DNA of 53,112 nucleotides from Candidatus Avimonas merdigallinarum (GCA_904377855.1 CAJFGS010000019.1:1-53112), one strand, 5' to 3'; positions 34,455-43,645 are shown, counted from the stretch's first letter. A program made the numbers and translations. Notes: generated from the letters alone by a model not told the origin.

Positions 34455-34577
34455 GAAAAGCCGCCCCTTTCGCCGCTGCGGCATCCCCGCCCCGCAGGGA
34501 TGCAAAAGAAAAAACGCGCCGTTTGCGACAACTGGACTTACGTTCTGTCCGACAAACTGCACGTTGCGTATGGATTA

Positions 34578-34586
34578 AGTATATCA
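34578..34586 (-). promoter_or_regulatory. Extended -10 promoter of carD
   Basis: On the minus strand TGATATACT is an extended -10 box (TG-n-TATACT), about 125 bp upstream of the start; the -35 (TGGCCG at 17 bp) is weak. Confidence 0.5.
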
Positions 34587-34685
34587 CATTTTTTCAGATG
34601 CGGCCAGGGGCAAAATGCCCAAAACCGGAAGCCCATGAGCGGCGGGCCCTGCGCAAAGGGGGGCTGAGGCCCTGCCGCCTTCCCC

Positions 34686-35195
34686 TTACGGCCGGGGAAG
34701 ATCCTCCTCCAGCAGGCCGTGATAAAAAATCAGCGTATCGGTCAGGCTCCCGTCCGCCAGGCGGTATCCGTTCCGGACGGTCCCCAGCACGGTGAACCCA
34801 AGCTTCAGATACAGGGCGATGGCCGCCGTGTTGCTCTTCACCACGGCGTTATACTGCATCCCCGCAAAGCCGTGCGCTTTCGCCCTTTGGAGGGAGTCGC
34901 AGACCATCCGCCGGCCGATCCCCCGCCCCCGGCAGTCCTTCCGCACCGCGTAGGAGGCGTTGGCGATCCCGCTGCACCGCCCGATATTGTTGGGGTGGAG
35001 GATGTACACCCCCACCGGCTCACCCCCCTCCAGCACGGTCACCGTTTCGGTCTGCGCGGCAAACATCGCGGCCGCCTCCTCCAAGGTGAGCGGGCGGTCG
35101 CCGGGGAAGCTGTCCGCCTGTTCCACCACTTCGTTCCAGATTGCGGTGATCGCGGGGAGGTCCTCCTCCCGGTACGGCCGAAGGGTCGGTTCCAT
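34686..35195 (-). CDS. GNAT family N-acetyltransferase
   Basis: A 169-residue acetyl-CoA-dependent transferase. It opens with LRPYREEDLPAITAIWNEVVEQ. The acetyl-CoA loop is VRKDCRGRGIGRRMVCD, followed by FAGMQYNAVVKSNTAAIALYLKLGFTVLGTV, typical of phosphinothricin- or ribosomal-protein-like acetyltransferases. Substrate unknown. The ATG at 35195 follows AAAGGATGGGAG; an ATG four codons earlier is possible. It lies 106 bp downstream of pflA on the same strand and may be read from the pflA promoter. Confidence 0.88.
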   Translation of the reverse strand: MEPTLRPYREEDLPAITAIWNEVVEQADSFPGDRPLTLEEAAAMFAAQTETVTVLEGGEPVGVYILHPNNIGRCSGIANASYAVRKDCRGRGIGRRMVCDSLQRAKAHGFAGMQYNAVVKSNTAAIALYLKLGFTVLGTVRNGYRLADGSLTDTLIFYHGLLEEDLPRP

Positions 35196-35301
35196 GCTTT
35201 CTCCCATCCTTTTTTCTGATTTTCTCTGCCCCGCGGACGCCGGACGGTTTCCGTCCGGCCGGGAAGCGCGGCCGGGGCCCTCAAACGCCCGGCCCGCCGG
35301 T

Positions 35302-36030
35302 TCAATGCACATCCAGCCCAAAGCCGCGCAGCAGGGCCCGGGCATGCTCCACCTGCTGCGGCTCCGGCGGCTGGACGCCGGAAAGGGTATACGGCTCCCC
35401 GAGGGCCTCCCATTTGTATTCCCCCATCTTGTGGAAGGGGAGGAGCTCCACCCGCTCGATGCAACGGTAATCCCGGAGCAGCCGGCCCAGCTTATGCAGC
35501 TGGGCGTCCTCCAGCGTCAGCCCCGGCACCAGCACATGCCGGATCCAAACCGGCCTGTTTTCCCGCTCCCGCTCGGCGAGGATTTCCAGGGTGTTGTCCA
35601 TCCCCCGCCCCGTAATCCGGCGAAAAAGCCCCTCCTCCGCCGCCTTGATGTCCAGCAGGAGGAGATCCGCCGTCTCGACCGCCCTCTGGCAGGCAAGGAG
35701 CGCCACCCCGCCCGAGGTATCCACCGCGACATGCAGGCCGTGCTCGTGGCAGCCCTCGATGATCGACGCCGCAAATTCCGGCTGCATGAGCGGTTCCCCG
35801 CCCGACAGGGTCACCCCGCCGCTTTGGATAAAATGGCGGTACCGCAGGATATCGTTCACCACGTCGGCCGAGCCTATCTTCTGCCCGCCTTCCCGGTGCC
35901 AGGAGTCGGGGTTATGGCAGTACAGGCAGCGCAGCGGGCAGCCCTGCAAAAACAGCACATACCGGATCCCCGGCCCGTCCAGCGCGCCGAAGCTTTCCAC
36001 CGAATGGATGCGCCCCATGACATTCTTCAT
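35302..36030 (-). CDS. pflA: Pyruvate formate-lyase activating enzyme
   Basis: A 242-residue radical SAM enzyme that generates the glycyl radical on PflB. It begins MKNVMGRIHSVESFGALDGPG and has the cluster motif CPLRCLYC (CxxxCxxC, near residue 30). The GGVTLSGGEPL SAM-binding stretch follows. The order pflB then pflA on the same strand is usual, but a 500-bp gap with two promoters separates them here. The start has GAAAGGCGG upstream; the longer open frame was rejected. Confidence 0.95.
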   Translation of the reverse strand: MKNVMGRIHSVESFGALDGPGIRYVLFLQGCPLRCLYCHNPDSWHREGGQKIGSADVVNDILRYRHFIQSGGVTLSGGEPLMQPEFAASIIEGCHEHGLHVAVDTSGGVALLACQRAVETADLLLLDIKAAEEGLFRRITGRGMDNTLEILAERERENRPVWIRHVLVPGLTLEDAQLHKLGRLLRDYRCIERVELLPFHKMGEYKWEALGEPYTLSGVQPPEPQQVEHARALLRGFGLDVH

Positions 36031-36084
36031 TGGTTGCCGCCTTTCCGCCGGCCGTCCGGCCCGCCCTGTCCATGTCTGCCCTCT

Positions 36085-36112
36085 ATTGTACCGATCCCTC
36101 CGGAAAAAGCAA
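36085..36112 (-). promoter_or_regulatory. pflA proximal promoter candidate
   Basis: On the minus strand TTGCTT, a 16-bp spacer and TACAAT, about 55 bp upstream of the start. Confidence 0.5.
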
Positions 36113-36167
36113 GAGGGATTCGCCCGCTCCGGGCTGGAGTAATTACAATTTGTATATATCACTTTAA

Positions 36168-36197
36168 ATTATACAATTTTACGATCCTCCCACACAA
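36168..36197 (-). promoter_or_regulatory. pflA distal promoter candidate
   Basis: On the minus strand TTGTGT, an 18-bp spacer and TATAAT, about 140 bp upstream of the start, inside an AT-rich patch (36140-36185). Confidence 0.5.
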
Positions 36198-36371
36198 TCC
36201 CGGCCATACGCCGGCGGGAACGCTGCGGGGAAGAGAAACGCCGGCTGCCCCCCCTGCCGCCGGCTGCCCGCCGGGCAACGCCCGGGAGGAACCCGCGCAG
36301 CCGAGGATGCCCCCGCCCTGCCGGGAACATCATCCCAGCAGGGCAGGCGGCGCTTCGAGGGGGAACCGCGG

Positions 36372-36480
36372 TATAACCAAAGGGGCTCTTCGGCGATACT
36401 AACGGAGGGAACTTCGCCTATGCCAAAGAGCGCGCTTCCCTATGGCCGAAAAGGGCTCCTCGGTATAACCGAAAAGCTGG
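36372..36480. repeat. Degenerate tandem array of 22-25-bp units between pflB and pflA
   Basis: Five imperfect copies follow each other, each starting TAtaaCC or similar: 36372-36396, 36397-36418, 36419-36440, 36441-36463 and 36464-36480 (partial). Units 1 and 4 agree best (TATAACC-AAAGGGGCTC-TTCGG against TATGGCC-GAAAAGGGCTC-CTCGG). Units 2 and 3 are diverged. The array lies in untranslated DNA downstream of pflB. Confidence 0.55.
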
Positions 36481-36481
36481 A

Positions 36482-36508
36482 CAGCGGGCGGCCATCGTCC
36501 GTCCGCTG
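36482..36508 (-). terminator. Possible pflB terminator
   Basis: CAGCGGGCGG and CCGTCCGCTG form a 10-bp stem with one mismatch, about 25 bp beyond the pflB stop; the following sequence has only a short TTTT. Confidence 0.4.
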
Positions 36509-36530
36509 CCCAGCACCGGAAGCCCGCCGC

Positions 36531-38747
36531 TTAGAAGCGGGTGTGGAAAGTGCGGTTGATGACGTCCAGCTGCTGTTCGCGGGTCAGCTTGACGAAATTC
36601 ACCGCGTAGCCGGATACCCGGATGGTCAGCTGCGGGTACAGCTCCGGATGATCCATCGCGTCGAGCAGCACCTCGCGGTTGAGGACGTTGACGTTGATAT
36701 GGTGGCCGCTCTCGTTGAAGTAGCCGTCCATGAGCCCGACCAGGTTCTTCTCCCGCTCGTCCTCCTCTCGGCCGAGCGCGCCCGGCACAATGGAGAAGGT
36801 GTAGCTGATGCCGTCCTCGCTGAAGTCGTAGGGCAGCTTGGCCACCGACATCATGGAGGCCACGCAGCCATGGTTGTCCCGCCCGTGCATGGGGTTGGCG
36901 CCGGGTGCAAACGGCTCGCCGGCCTTCCGGCCGTCCGGGGTGGAGCCCGTCTTCTTGCCGTACACCACGTTGGAGGTAATGGTCAGAATCGACATGGTGG
37001 GCTTGGATTCCCGGTAGGTGGGGCACTTGGCGATTTTCCCCATGAACATCTTCACCACGTCCACCGCGATGTCGTCCACCCGGGGATCGTTGTTGCCGAA
37101 TTTCGGATAATCGCCCTCGATTTCAAAATCCACCGCCAGCCCGGATTCGTCCCGGACGGGGCGGACCTTCGCATACTTGATGGCGGAGAGGGAATCCGCC
37201 ACCACCGACAGCCCGGCCACGCCGCAGGCCATGGTGCGGAACACCTCATCGTCGTGCAGCGCCATCTGCAGCTTCTCATAGCAGTATTTGTCGTGCATGT
37301 AGTGGATGACGTTCAGGGTGTTCACATACAGGGAAGCCAGCCAGTCGCAGGTCTTTTCGAATTTTTTCTTGACGTCCTCGTATTCCAGGTACTTGCCACG
37401 GCAGGCGAACATCTCGGGGCCGACCTGCACGCCGCTCTTCTCGTCCCGACCGCCATTGATGGCGTAGAGCAGCGCCTTGGCCAGGTTCGCCCGCGCGCCG
37501 AAGAACTGCATCTGCTTGCCGATCCGCATGGCGGACACGCAACAGGCGATGCCATAGTCGTCCCCGAACTTCTTGCGCATCAGCTCGTCGCTCTCGTACT
37601 GGATGGAGCAGGTCTCGATCGACATTTTCGCGCAGTATTTCTTGAAGTTTTCCGGCAGGCGGGGGCTCCACAGCACGGTCATGTTCGGCTCGGGGGCCGG
37701 GCCGAGGTTGGTCAGGGTGTGGAGGAAGCGGAAGGACATCTTGGTGGCCATATGCCGCCCGTCGGTGCAAAGCCCGGCGATCGATTCGGTCACCCAGGTG
37801 GGGTCGCCGCTGAACAGCTCGTCGTACGCCGGGGTGCGCAGGAAGCGGACCATGCGCAGCTTCATGATGAAATGGTCCACCAATTCCTGGATTCCGCTTT
37901 CGGTATACCGGCCTTCCTGGAGGTCGCGCTCGGCGTAGATGTCCAGGAAGGTGGAAACCCGCCCTATCGACATCGCGGCGCCGTTCTGTTCCTTGATGGC
38001 GGCGAGATACCCGAAATACAGCCACTGGATCGCCTCTTTGGTGTCCTGCGCCGGCCCCGAGATATCGTAGCCGTAGGAGGCCGCCATCCGCTTGAGGGCT
38101 TCCAGGGCGCGGATCTGCTCGGCCAGTTCCTCCCGCAGGCGGATGGCGCGGGAATCCATCACGTTGTAATCCGCCTCGTCGTGGGAGCGGCGCTTCTCCT
38201 CAATCAGCCGATCCACGCCGTACAGCGCCACCCGGCGGTAATCGCCGATGATCCGGCCGCGGCCATAGGCGTCCGGCAGGCCGGTGATGATGCCGGACTT
38301 CCGCGCCGCCCGCATTTCCGGGGTGTATACGTCGAACACCCCGTCGTTGTGGGTCTTCCGGTATTTGAATACGTTCTCGATTTCCGGGTCCATCTCCTTA
38401 TGATACGCCGCCAGGGAATTGCGGACCATCCGGATCCCGCCGAAGGGCATGATCGCCCGCACCAGGGGCGCCGCGGTCTGGAGCCCCACAATCTGCTCGT
38501 TTTCCTTATCGATGTACCCCGGCTCATACGCGTCGATACCCGATATGGTGTGGGTGTCGATATCGTACACCCCGCCCCGCTCATGTTCTTCCTTCATGAG
38601 GGCGGACACTTTTTCCCACAGGGCTTTGGTCCGCTCGGTCGGCGGCGCGAGGAAGCGGTCGTCCCCGTCGTACGGCGTATAGTTGCGGACGATGAAATCC
38701 CGCACGTCCACAAATTTCTGCCAAGGTCCCGTTTTGAATTCCGTCAT
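36531..38747 (-). CDS. pflB: Formate C-acetyltransferase (pyruvate formate-lyase)
   Basis: A 738-residue glycyl-radical enzyme that converts pyruvate and CoA to acetyl-CoA and formate, a core step of fermentative carbon flow. The adjacent catalytic cysteines are in [11 protein letters not shown] (about residues 400-401), and the glycyl-radical motif is RVSGYAVNF with Gly 713 near the C-terminus. [21 protein letters not shown] is also typical. Length fits the family (about 740-760). The start has AAAGGCAGG upstream. It has its own promoter with palindromes that may bind a redox or carbon regulator. Confidence 0.97.
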   Translation of the reverse strand: MTEFKTGPWQKFVDVRDFIVRNYTPYDGDDRFLAPPTERTKALWEKVSALMKEEHERGGVYDIDTHTISGIDAYEPGYIDKENEQIVGLQTAAPLVRAIMPFGGIRMVRNSLAAYHKEMDPEIENVFKYRKTHNDGVFDVYTPEMRAARKSGIITGLPDAYGRGRIIGDYRRVALYGVDRLIEEKRRSHDEADYNVMDSRAIRLREELAEQIRALEALKRMAASYGYDISGPAQDTKEAIQWLYFGYLAAIKEQNGAAMSIGRVSTFLDIYAERDLQEGRYTESGIQELVDHFIMKLRMVRFLRTPAYDELFSGDPTWVTESIAGLCTDGRHMATKMSFRFLHTLTNLGPAPEPNMTVLWSPRLPENFKKYCAKMSIETCSIQYESDELMRKKFGDDYGIACCVSAMRIGKQMQFFGARANLAKALLYAINGGRDEKSGVQVGPEMFACRGKYLEYEDVKKKFEKTCDWLASLYVNTLNVIHYMHDKYCYEKLQMALHDDEVFRTMACGVAGLSVVADSLSAIKYAKVRPVRDESGLAVDFEIEGDYPKFGNNDPRVDDIAVDVVKMFMGKIAKCPTYRESKPTMSILTITSNVVYGKKTGSTPDGRKAGEPFAPGANPMHGRDNHGCVASMMSVAKLPYDFSEDGISYTFSIVPGALGREEDEREKNLVGLMDGYFNESGHHINVNVLNREVLLDAMDHPELYPQLTIRVSGYAVNFVKLTREQQLDVINRTFHTRF

Positions 38748-38850
38748 GCTGTACCTGCCTTTCGTTCTTGAGCCCGTCTGCGGGCCTTTCCTTTGTAATG
38801 CGCCCTTACGATCGGCGCCGCCCATGCCCTTGGGCACTTTCTATGAGAAA

Positions 38851-38879
38851 ATTATAGCATTCCCGTGCGGATCGCACAA
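38851..38879 (-). promoter_or_regulatory. pflB promoter with palindrome over the -35 box
   Basis: On the minus strand TTGTGC, a 17-bp spacer and TATAAT lie about 104 bp upstream of the start. The inverted repeat GTGCG-GAT-CGCAC (38865-38877) covers the spacer and the -35 edge, a typical operator position. Confidence 0.7.
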
Positions 38880-38900
38880 GGGTTTCGCCGACGAGAATAG

Positions 38901-38917
38901 TATACTAATATAGTATA
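38901..38917. promoter_or_regulatory. Operator-like inverted repeat upstream of the pflB promoter
   Basis: TATACT-AATAT-AGTATA is an inverted repeat about 22 bp upstream of the -35 box. It is not a Rex or CcpA site that I can recognise. Confidence 0.45.
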
Positions 38918-39119
38918 GTTTTGTGCAGGTTGCTTCCCCCACGATTCCCGCACCAGCCGGCGGCAAACCGGTCTTAGTCTGCCCGGCAGCCCCGCTTTTA
39001 TCCGCGCGCCGGCGGGACGCCCCTTTTGTCCTCACGGGCCGTGCGCAGGCGGGATGTCCAGGCGGCAAAGGGTAAGGAACGCAAAGAATGCGAAGATCGC
39101 GGGAAGCGCACGCTCCGCT

Positions 39120-39146
39120 TTGAAAAAAATTTTTTAGCGGTACAAT
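39120..39146 (+). promoter_or_regulatory. Possible promoter of the sigma-factor gene
   Basis: TTGAAA and TACAAT are separated by only 15 bp, about 60 bp upstream of the start. The spacing is short, so the -35 may differ, for example if the gene drives its own promoter. Confidence 0.35.
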
Positions 39147-39207
39147 GAGGTGAGTAAAATCCCGCGGCTCCTGCGACTAAGGGGTGAGAGGGAAAAGAGG
39201 TGGGGAA

Positions 39208-39789
39208 ATGGACGCAAGGGAAAAGGGCGGCGAAGCGCTGTACCGGCAGTACCTGGGCGGGGACAAGGATGCGTTCGAACCGATCGTGGGCCTTTACAAG
39301 GAGGGGCTCATCCGCTTCCTGCATCATCTGGTGGGGGACTGGCACGCCGCGGAGGACCTGTCCGAAGACTGTTTTGTGGAACTGATTGTCCACCCCCGCC
39401 GCTACCGCTTTCACTCCAGCCTGAAGACCTACCTGTACGCCATCGCCCGCCACAAGGCGATGTCCCATCTCCGCCGCTGCAAGGCCCGCCCCGCCCTCTC
39501 CCTGGACGCCCTGCCCTCCGGGGAGGACACGGGCGGGGCGGCGGGCGGCTTCCCCGAACCGGAGGCGGACCGTGAACGGCGGGAGACCCTTCTGAGCGCG
39601 CTGGAGGGCCTGCCCAAAGAATACGGCGACGTGCTGTACCTCCGGTATTTCGAGGGGCTGTCCGGCGAGGAAATCGCCCGGGTGATGAAAAAGAGCGTCA
39701 AGCAGGTGTATAACCTCTCCGCCCGGGCCAAAAGCGCCCTGAAATCCCGCCTGGAAAAAGAGGAATGGCCTTACGAAACCTCCTTTTAG
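39208..39789 (+). CDS. ECF-type RNA polymerase sigma-70 factor
   Basis: 193 residues. Region 2 spans about residues 10-90 (FLHHLVGDWHAAEDLSEDCFVELI, then FHSSLKTYLYAIARHKAMSHLRR). A Pro/Gly-rich linker follows, and region 4 is a helix-turn-helix (LLSALEGLPKEYGDVLYLRYFEGLSGEEIARVMKKS, in pieces). This is the group 4 (ECF) layout. The ATG at 39208 has AAAAGAGGTGGGG upstream; the earlier start eight codons before was not used. The membrane protein encoded 65 bp downstream is a likely anti-sigma partner. Confidence 0.9.
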   Translation: MDAREKGGEALYRQYLGGDKDAFEPIVGLYKEGLIRFLHHLVGDWHAAEDLSEDCFVELIVHPRRYRFHSSLKTYLYAIARHKAMSHLRRCKARPALSLDALPSGEDTGGAAGGFPEPEADRERRETLLSALEGLPKEYGDVLYLRYFEGLSGEEIARVMKKSVKQVYNLSARAKSALKSRLEKEEWPYETSF

Positions 39790-39854
39790 GGCCCCTTAGG
39801 GCTGTTCCCCGTCAACGGATTGCCATTCGACTGCGGAAAGGATGAAATTGCCGT

Positions 39855-40745
39855 ATGAAAACCAACGAAGCGTACCGCGCCGCGATTGAGCAGAAGGCCG
39901 CGGCCCTGCTGCAGCGCCGGAAACGGCGGAACCGCCTTCTCTGCACCCTCATCCCCACCGGCGGCTGCGCCGCCATCGCCTGTGCCGCCCTGCTGCTGAG
40001 CGGGGCGCCGGCGGATGCCCCCTCCCTCCCGGCCGCAGGGACGGGCCCCTCCGCCCAGTCAACGGCCGGAAGCAGCCTTCCCTCCGGCGCCCAGACCGAA
40101 GGGACCGCCCCCCTCCCCGCCCTTGAATCGATCGAATTTGCGGAACTGGGCGGGATCGGAATCGGCTGCCGGCCCTTCTATGATCCCGAAACCACCTCCG
40201 CCGAAACCTGGACCCACCAGCAGGCCGAGGACTATATCGGCCGCAGCCTGATCCCTCGGTACGTCCTTCCCGGCCTGGTTTATCCGGGCGGCGGGAGCTT
40301 CCGGGTCTACCGCAACAGCGACGGCACCATGGCCTATGACCAGGTGATGGAAGCCTGCATGACCACGGAGGCGGAGGAATGCATCCTTCCAACGGAGGGC
40401 GAGCCGCTGCGGAAGGAATTCGCCGTCTATGCCAGCCGCCTCCCCGACGGCCCCGGCTACTTCTTCGACTGGCCGGAGGGGACGGCGGGGGAAACGCTGA
40501 TCGGGGACGTCACGGTCCGGTTCGGCCATCACGCGGTGGGGGACGGCGGGACCTATGAGGAACCCGAGCGGTTTATCGACTGGTACGTCGCGCAGTTCAC
40601 GATCGACGGCGCCGAATTCAAGGTCATCTCCAAAAACCTGACCCGGGAGGAATTCCTGGCGATGGCCCTTTCCCTCCTGGACGAGGAGGACCTCGAAGCC
40701 GCCGGGATCGATTCCTCTGCGCTGGAAAACGCCGTCCAGCCCTGA
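39855..40745 (+). CDS. Membrane-anchored partner of the ECF sigma factor (possible anti-sigma factor)
   Basis: 296 residues. A 27-residue basic cytoplasmic head (RRKRRNRLL) leads into one membrane helix (about 28-50), then a Ser/Ala/Pro/Gly-rich linker (about 50-90) and a roughly 200-residue extracellular domain that I do not recognise. The cytoplasmic part is too short for a typical zinc-binding anti-sigma domain, so sigma binding is inferred only from gene order. It could also be a sensor or secreted effector of the regulon. A terminator follows, so the two genes form a unit. Confidence 0.65.
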   Translation: MKTNEAYRAAIEQKAAALLQRRKRRNRLLCTLIPTGGCAAIACAALLLSGAPADAPSLPAAGTGPSAQSTAGSSLPSGAQTEGTAPLPALESIEFAELGGIGIGCRPFYDPETTSAETWTHQQAEDYIGRSLIPRYVLPGLVYPGGGSFRVYRNSDGTMAYDQVMEACMTTEAEECILPTEGEPLRKEFAVYASRLPDGPGYFFDWPEGTAGETLIGDVTVRFGHHAVGDGGTYEEPERFIDWYVAQFTIDGAEFKVISKNLTREEFLAMALSLLDEEDLEAAGIDSSALENAVQP

Positions 40746-40802
40746 GACATCCCCCTGCCCGTCAGGCCCCGCGAGGGGTTGGGCGGGCCATACGGTCACG
40801 AT

Positions 40803-40842
40803 AAAAGCCGCGGCAGCCCAAAAGGCTGTCCGCGGCTTTTTC
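40803..40842 (+). terminator. Terminator of the sigma-factor operon
   Basis: AAAAGCCGCGGCAGCC and GGCTGTCCGCGGCTTTTT form a long stem with a CAAAA loop and a run of five T. Confidence 0.85.
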
Positions 40843-41044
40843 CTTCGCCCGCAATCCGGACGGATCCTCCCCGTTCCCGGCAGGCGGGGGGCGCCTCCGG
40901 CACATCTCTGCCAAAATTTTCCCATTTATTTGGAAATTGCTCTCCCGGACGGGCACCATGGGGCTGCCCGGCGAATATCCTGTACCGTGACAGGAAAAAT
41001 CCGATTATCCTGAAAAAGCACGCGGAAGGGACGGGAGAACCATC

Positions 41045-42178
41045 ATGAGCATGCAGAATACGCCAACACCGATCCGTTTTTTCATGGGGGCGAATACCCC
41101 CGGCGGATTTGTCGGTTACCTGGACGACTTGTACGACCCCGCCGACGGCTGGCGGGCCTATCTCATTAAAAGCGGGCCCGGCACGGGGAAATCCTCCCTG
41201 ATGCGCCGGGTGCTGGAGCAGATGGCCAACCGCGGCCTGGAAGCGGAAGCCATTTTCTGTTCCTCCGACCCGGATTCCCTGGACGGCGTGCGCATCCCCG
41301 CGCTCAAGGCCTGCATCGTCGACGCGACCGCGCCCCATGTGATCGAGCCGAAATACTGGGGGGCGGTGGAACAGATAGTCAACCTCAGCGCCTGTATGGA
41401 CGCCCGCCGGCTGCACGAAAGCGCGCCGCAAATTATGGAAGCCACGGCCGCCTGCTCCGCCCTCCACGCGCGGTGCCGGAAATTCCTGGGCGCGGCGGCC
41501 TCCCTGCTGGGGGACAGCTGCCGGATCGCCGCCAGCTATACCGATCCGGAGAAAATCCTCCGCAGCGCCGCCCGGATTGCGGCGCGGGAGTTCGGAGGGC
41601 GCGCCGCGCAGCCCGGGAAGGAAACCCGCCGTTTTCTCTCCGCCGTCACCCCGCAGGGCCTGCTTACCTTCCACGGGACGCTGCAGGCCCTCTGTCCCCG
41701 GATCTACTCGCTGGAGGACGAACACGGCGCCTCCTCCCGCCTGCTGCTGGAAGAACTGCGCCGGCGGGCTTTGGAGGCCGGCCTGGACGTCATCAGCTGC
41801 GCCTGCCCCCTTTCCCCCTCCGACAAGCTGGAGCACCTGCTAGTCCCCTCCATCGGGGTAGGGTTCACCACCTCCAATCCCTGGCATAAAGCGGATTTCC
41901 CGGTCTTCCGCCGCATCCACGCCGCCCGTTTCACCGATACCGAGGGACTGCGTTCCCGCCGGCAGATCCTCTCCTTTAACCGCCGCGCCGCCCGGGAGCT
42001 GCTCAACGAGGCCGTCTCCATTGCCGCCGAAGCCAAACGGGTCCACGATACGATGGAGCAGTTCCATATCGCCGCTATGGATTGGGAAGGGGCCACGATC
42101 CTCACCGGCTGGGTGGTTGCCGAGTTCGACGAACTGGCCGCGGAAGCCGAAGCGCGCCCGGCGGAGGATCGTTTTTGA
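41045..42178 (+). CDS. P-loop ATPase-like protein (PRK06851-like family)
   Basis: 377 residues. Walker A is SGPGTGKSS, near residues 42-50, in YLIKSGPGTGKSSLMRRVLEQM. The protein opens RFFMGANTPGGFVGYLDDLY, which with DGVRIPALKACIVDATAPHV and PKYWGAVEQIVNL recalls the PRK06851-type family of Firmicutes. It has no membrane segment. Function unknown. The second half, beginning GLLTFHGTLQALCPRIYSLED, aligns in outline with the first but lacks a clear P-loop, so it may be a degenerate duplicate domain. The start ATG lies after GGGACGGGAG. Confidence 0.75.
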   Translation: MSMQNTPTPIRFFMGANTPGGFVGYLDDLYDPADGWRAYLIKSGPGTGKSSLMRRVLEQMANRGLEAEAIFCSSDPDSLDGVRIPALKACIVDATAPHVIEPKYWGAVEQIVNLSACMDARRLHESAPQIMEATAACSALHARCRKFLGAAASLLGDSCRIAASYTDPEKILRSAARIAAREFGGRAAQPGKETRRFLSAVTPQGLLTFHGTLQALCPRIYSLEDEHGASSRLLLEELRRRALEAGLDVISCACPLSPSDKLEHLLVPSIGVGFTTSNPWHKADFPVFRRIHAARFTDTEGLRSRRQILSFNRRAARELLNEAVSIAAEAKRVHDTMEQFHIAAMDWEGATILTGWVVAEFDELAAEAEARPAEDRF

Positions 42179-42270
42179 CGCAGCCTTTTTAAGAGCCGAA
42201 TTATACGTATTGCATTTTATTTTTCAAAAATACGTTTTGTATTGATTTCACCTCATCTCTGGAAGCCGTC

Positions 42271-42312
42271 AAGGGGCTGCCGCAAAATGTTCCCATTTTG
42301 CGGCAGCCCCTT
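42271..42312. terminator. Long perfect hairpin between convergent genes
   Basis: A 19-bp stem (AAGGGGCTGCCGCAAAATG and its complement, loop TTCC) lies between the ATPase gene and the aminotransferase gene. The T-run is poor on both sides, but the stem is very stable. Confidence 0.7.
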
Positions 42313-42422
42313 GCTATTTGGTTTCTTCCATGCATCCTTGGCAATGTGCGGTTTTTCTGCGCGGAGTGCCGGCGGGACTCTGGCGTGCCGATGCCCCAGG
42401 TCGCGCCGGATTTTCCGCGGGA

Positions 42423-43541
42423 TTAAAGGAGCTTTTTCAGCGCCTCGCAGATGAAGTCCACGTTCCCTTCGCCGAGATAGGGATGCATCGGCAGGGAAAG
42501 GACGCAGGCGCAAAGCCGGTCGGTCACCGGGAAGGAAGCCTGCGGGAGGGAAGCGAACGCCGTCTGCGCATGCATGGGTTTCGGATAGTAGACCATGGTG
42601 GGGATCCCCTGCTCCTTGAGCGCCGCCTGCAGCGCGTCCCGCTGTTCGCGGCTTTCCAGCGTGATGGTATACTGCGCCCAGCTGGAGCCGAACCCTTCCG
42701 GCACCACCGGCGTTTTCACCACGCCGGCCAGCCGGTCGGTATACCAAGCCGCCGCGCGGTTGACCGCCTCCAGCTCATATTCCCGGAACGCTTTGAACTT
42801 CGGCAGCAGGATCGCCGCCTGCAGGGTATCCAGCCGCGAATTCATCCCAATGCGGACGTTATCGTATTTGAAGGAGCCCTTGCCATGCACCCGGATTGAA
42901 CGCAGGTAATCGGCCAGGGCGTCGTCATTGGTGAAAATGGCGCCGCCGTCGCCATAGCAGCCGAGCGGTTTGGCAGGGAAGAAGGAGGTCGTGGCGGCGT
43001 CCCCGAAGCTGCACGCACGCTGCCCGTCCATGCTGCCGCCGAAACCCTGGGCGCCGTCCTCCAGCAGGAGCAGGCCGTATTTTTTTGCGATGGCCTGGAT
43101 TTCCCGGTAATTGGCGGGCAGCCCGAACAGATCGACCGCAATCACCGCTTTCGGCGTCTGCTTCCCCTCCGCCTTCACGGCGAGGATCGCTTCTTCCAGC
43201 TTTGCCGGATCCAGATTGAAGGTATCGGCGTCCACATCCACAAAAACGGGGGTAGCCCCTTCGAAGGCGACCACCTCGCCCGAAGCGAAAAAGGTGAAGT
43301 CCGGCACGAAAACCGCGTCGCCCGGGCCAATATCCCAGCCCATGAGCACCATGGTCAGCGCGTCCGTCCCATTGCCGCAGGTGACGCAGTGCTTCACGCC
43401 CACGTAATCCGCCAGCTGGGCTTCCAGCTCGGTCACCTGGGCGCCGCTGATAAAATTGCTGTCCGCCGCCACCCGCTGCATGGCCGCGTCAATCTCCGGC
43501 TTGAGGGCCGCATACTGCGCTTGCAAATCCCGAAACTGCAT
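42423..43541 (-). CDS. DegT/DnrJ/EryC1/StrS family aminotransferase
   Basis: A 372-residue pyridoxal-phosphate enzyme of the sugar-aminotransferase family. Typical elements are GTDALTMVL (near 58), PDFTFFASGEVVAFEGATPVFVDVD (in pieces), the LLLEDGAQGFGG Asp/Gln block and SFFPAKPLGCYGDGGAIFTND with the PLP-binding Lys. The C-terminus has RLDTLQAAIL and PMVYYPKPMH-like segments. It would make amino sugars for surface polysaccharides, but no sugar-nucleotide gene is next to it. It has its own promoter and looks monocistronic. Confidence 0.92.
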   Translation of the reverse strand: MQFRDLQAQYAALKPEIDAAMQRVAADSNFISGAQVTELEAQLADYVGVKHCVTCGNGTDALTMVLMGWDIGPGDAVFVPDFTFFASGEVVAFEGATPVFVDVDADTFNLDPAKLEEAILAVKAEGKQTPKAVIAVDLFGLPANYREIQAIAKKYGLLLLEDGAQGFGGSMDGQRACSFGDAATTSFFPAKPLGCYGDGGAIFTNDDALADYLRSIRVHGKGSFKYDNVRIGMNSRLDTLQAAILLPKFKAFREYELEAVNRAAAWYTDRLAGVVKTPVVPEGFGSSWAQYTITLESREQRDALQAALKEQGIPTMVYYPKPMHAQTAFASLPQASFPVTDRLCACVLSLPMHPYLGEGNVDFICEALKKLL

Positions 43542-43645
43542 CCTTATTTATCCCCTTTATTTCCTTTAAATTCTCCATCCCGGTTTCCCTGGCTTTTCAG
43601 GGGAACCGAAACCGGCCCGCTTCGGTCGGAAGCGCTGCCTTTTGT

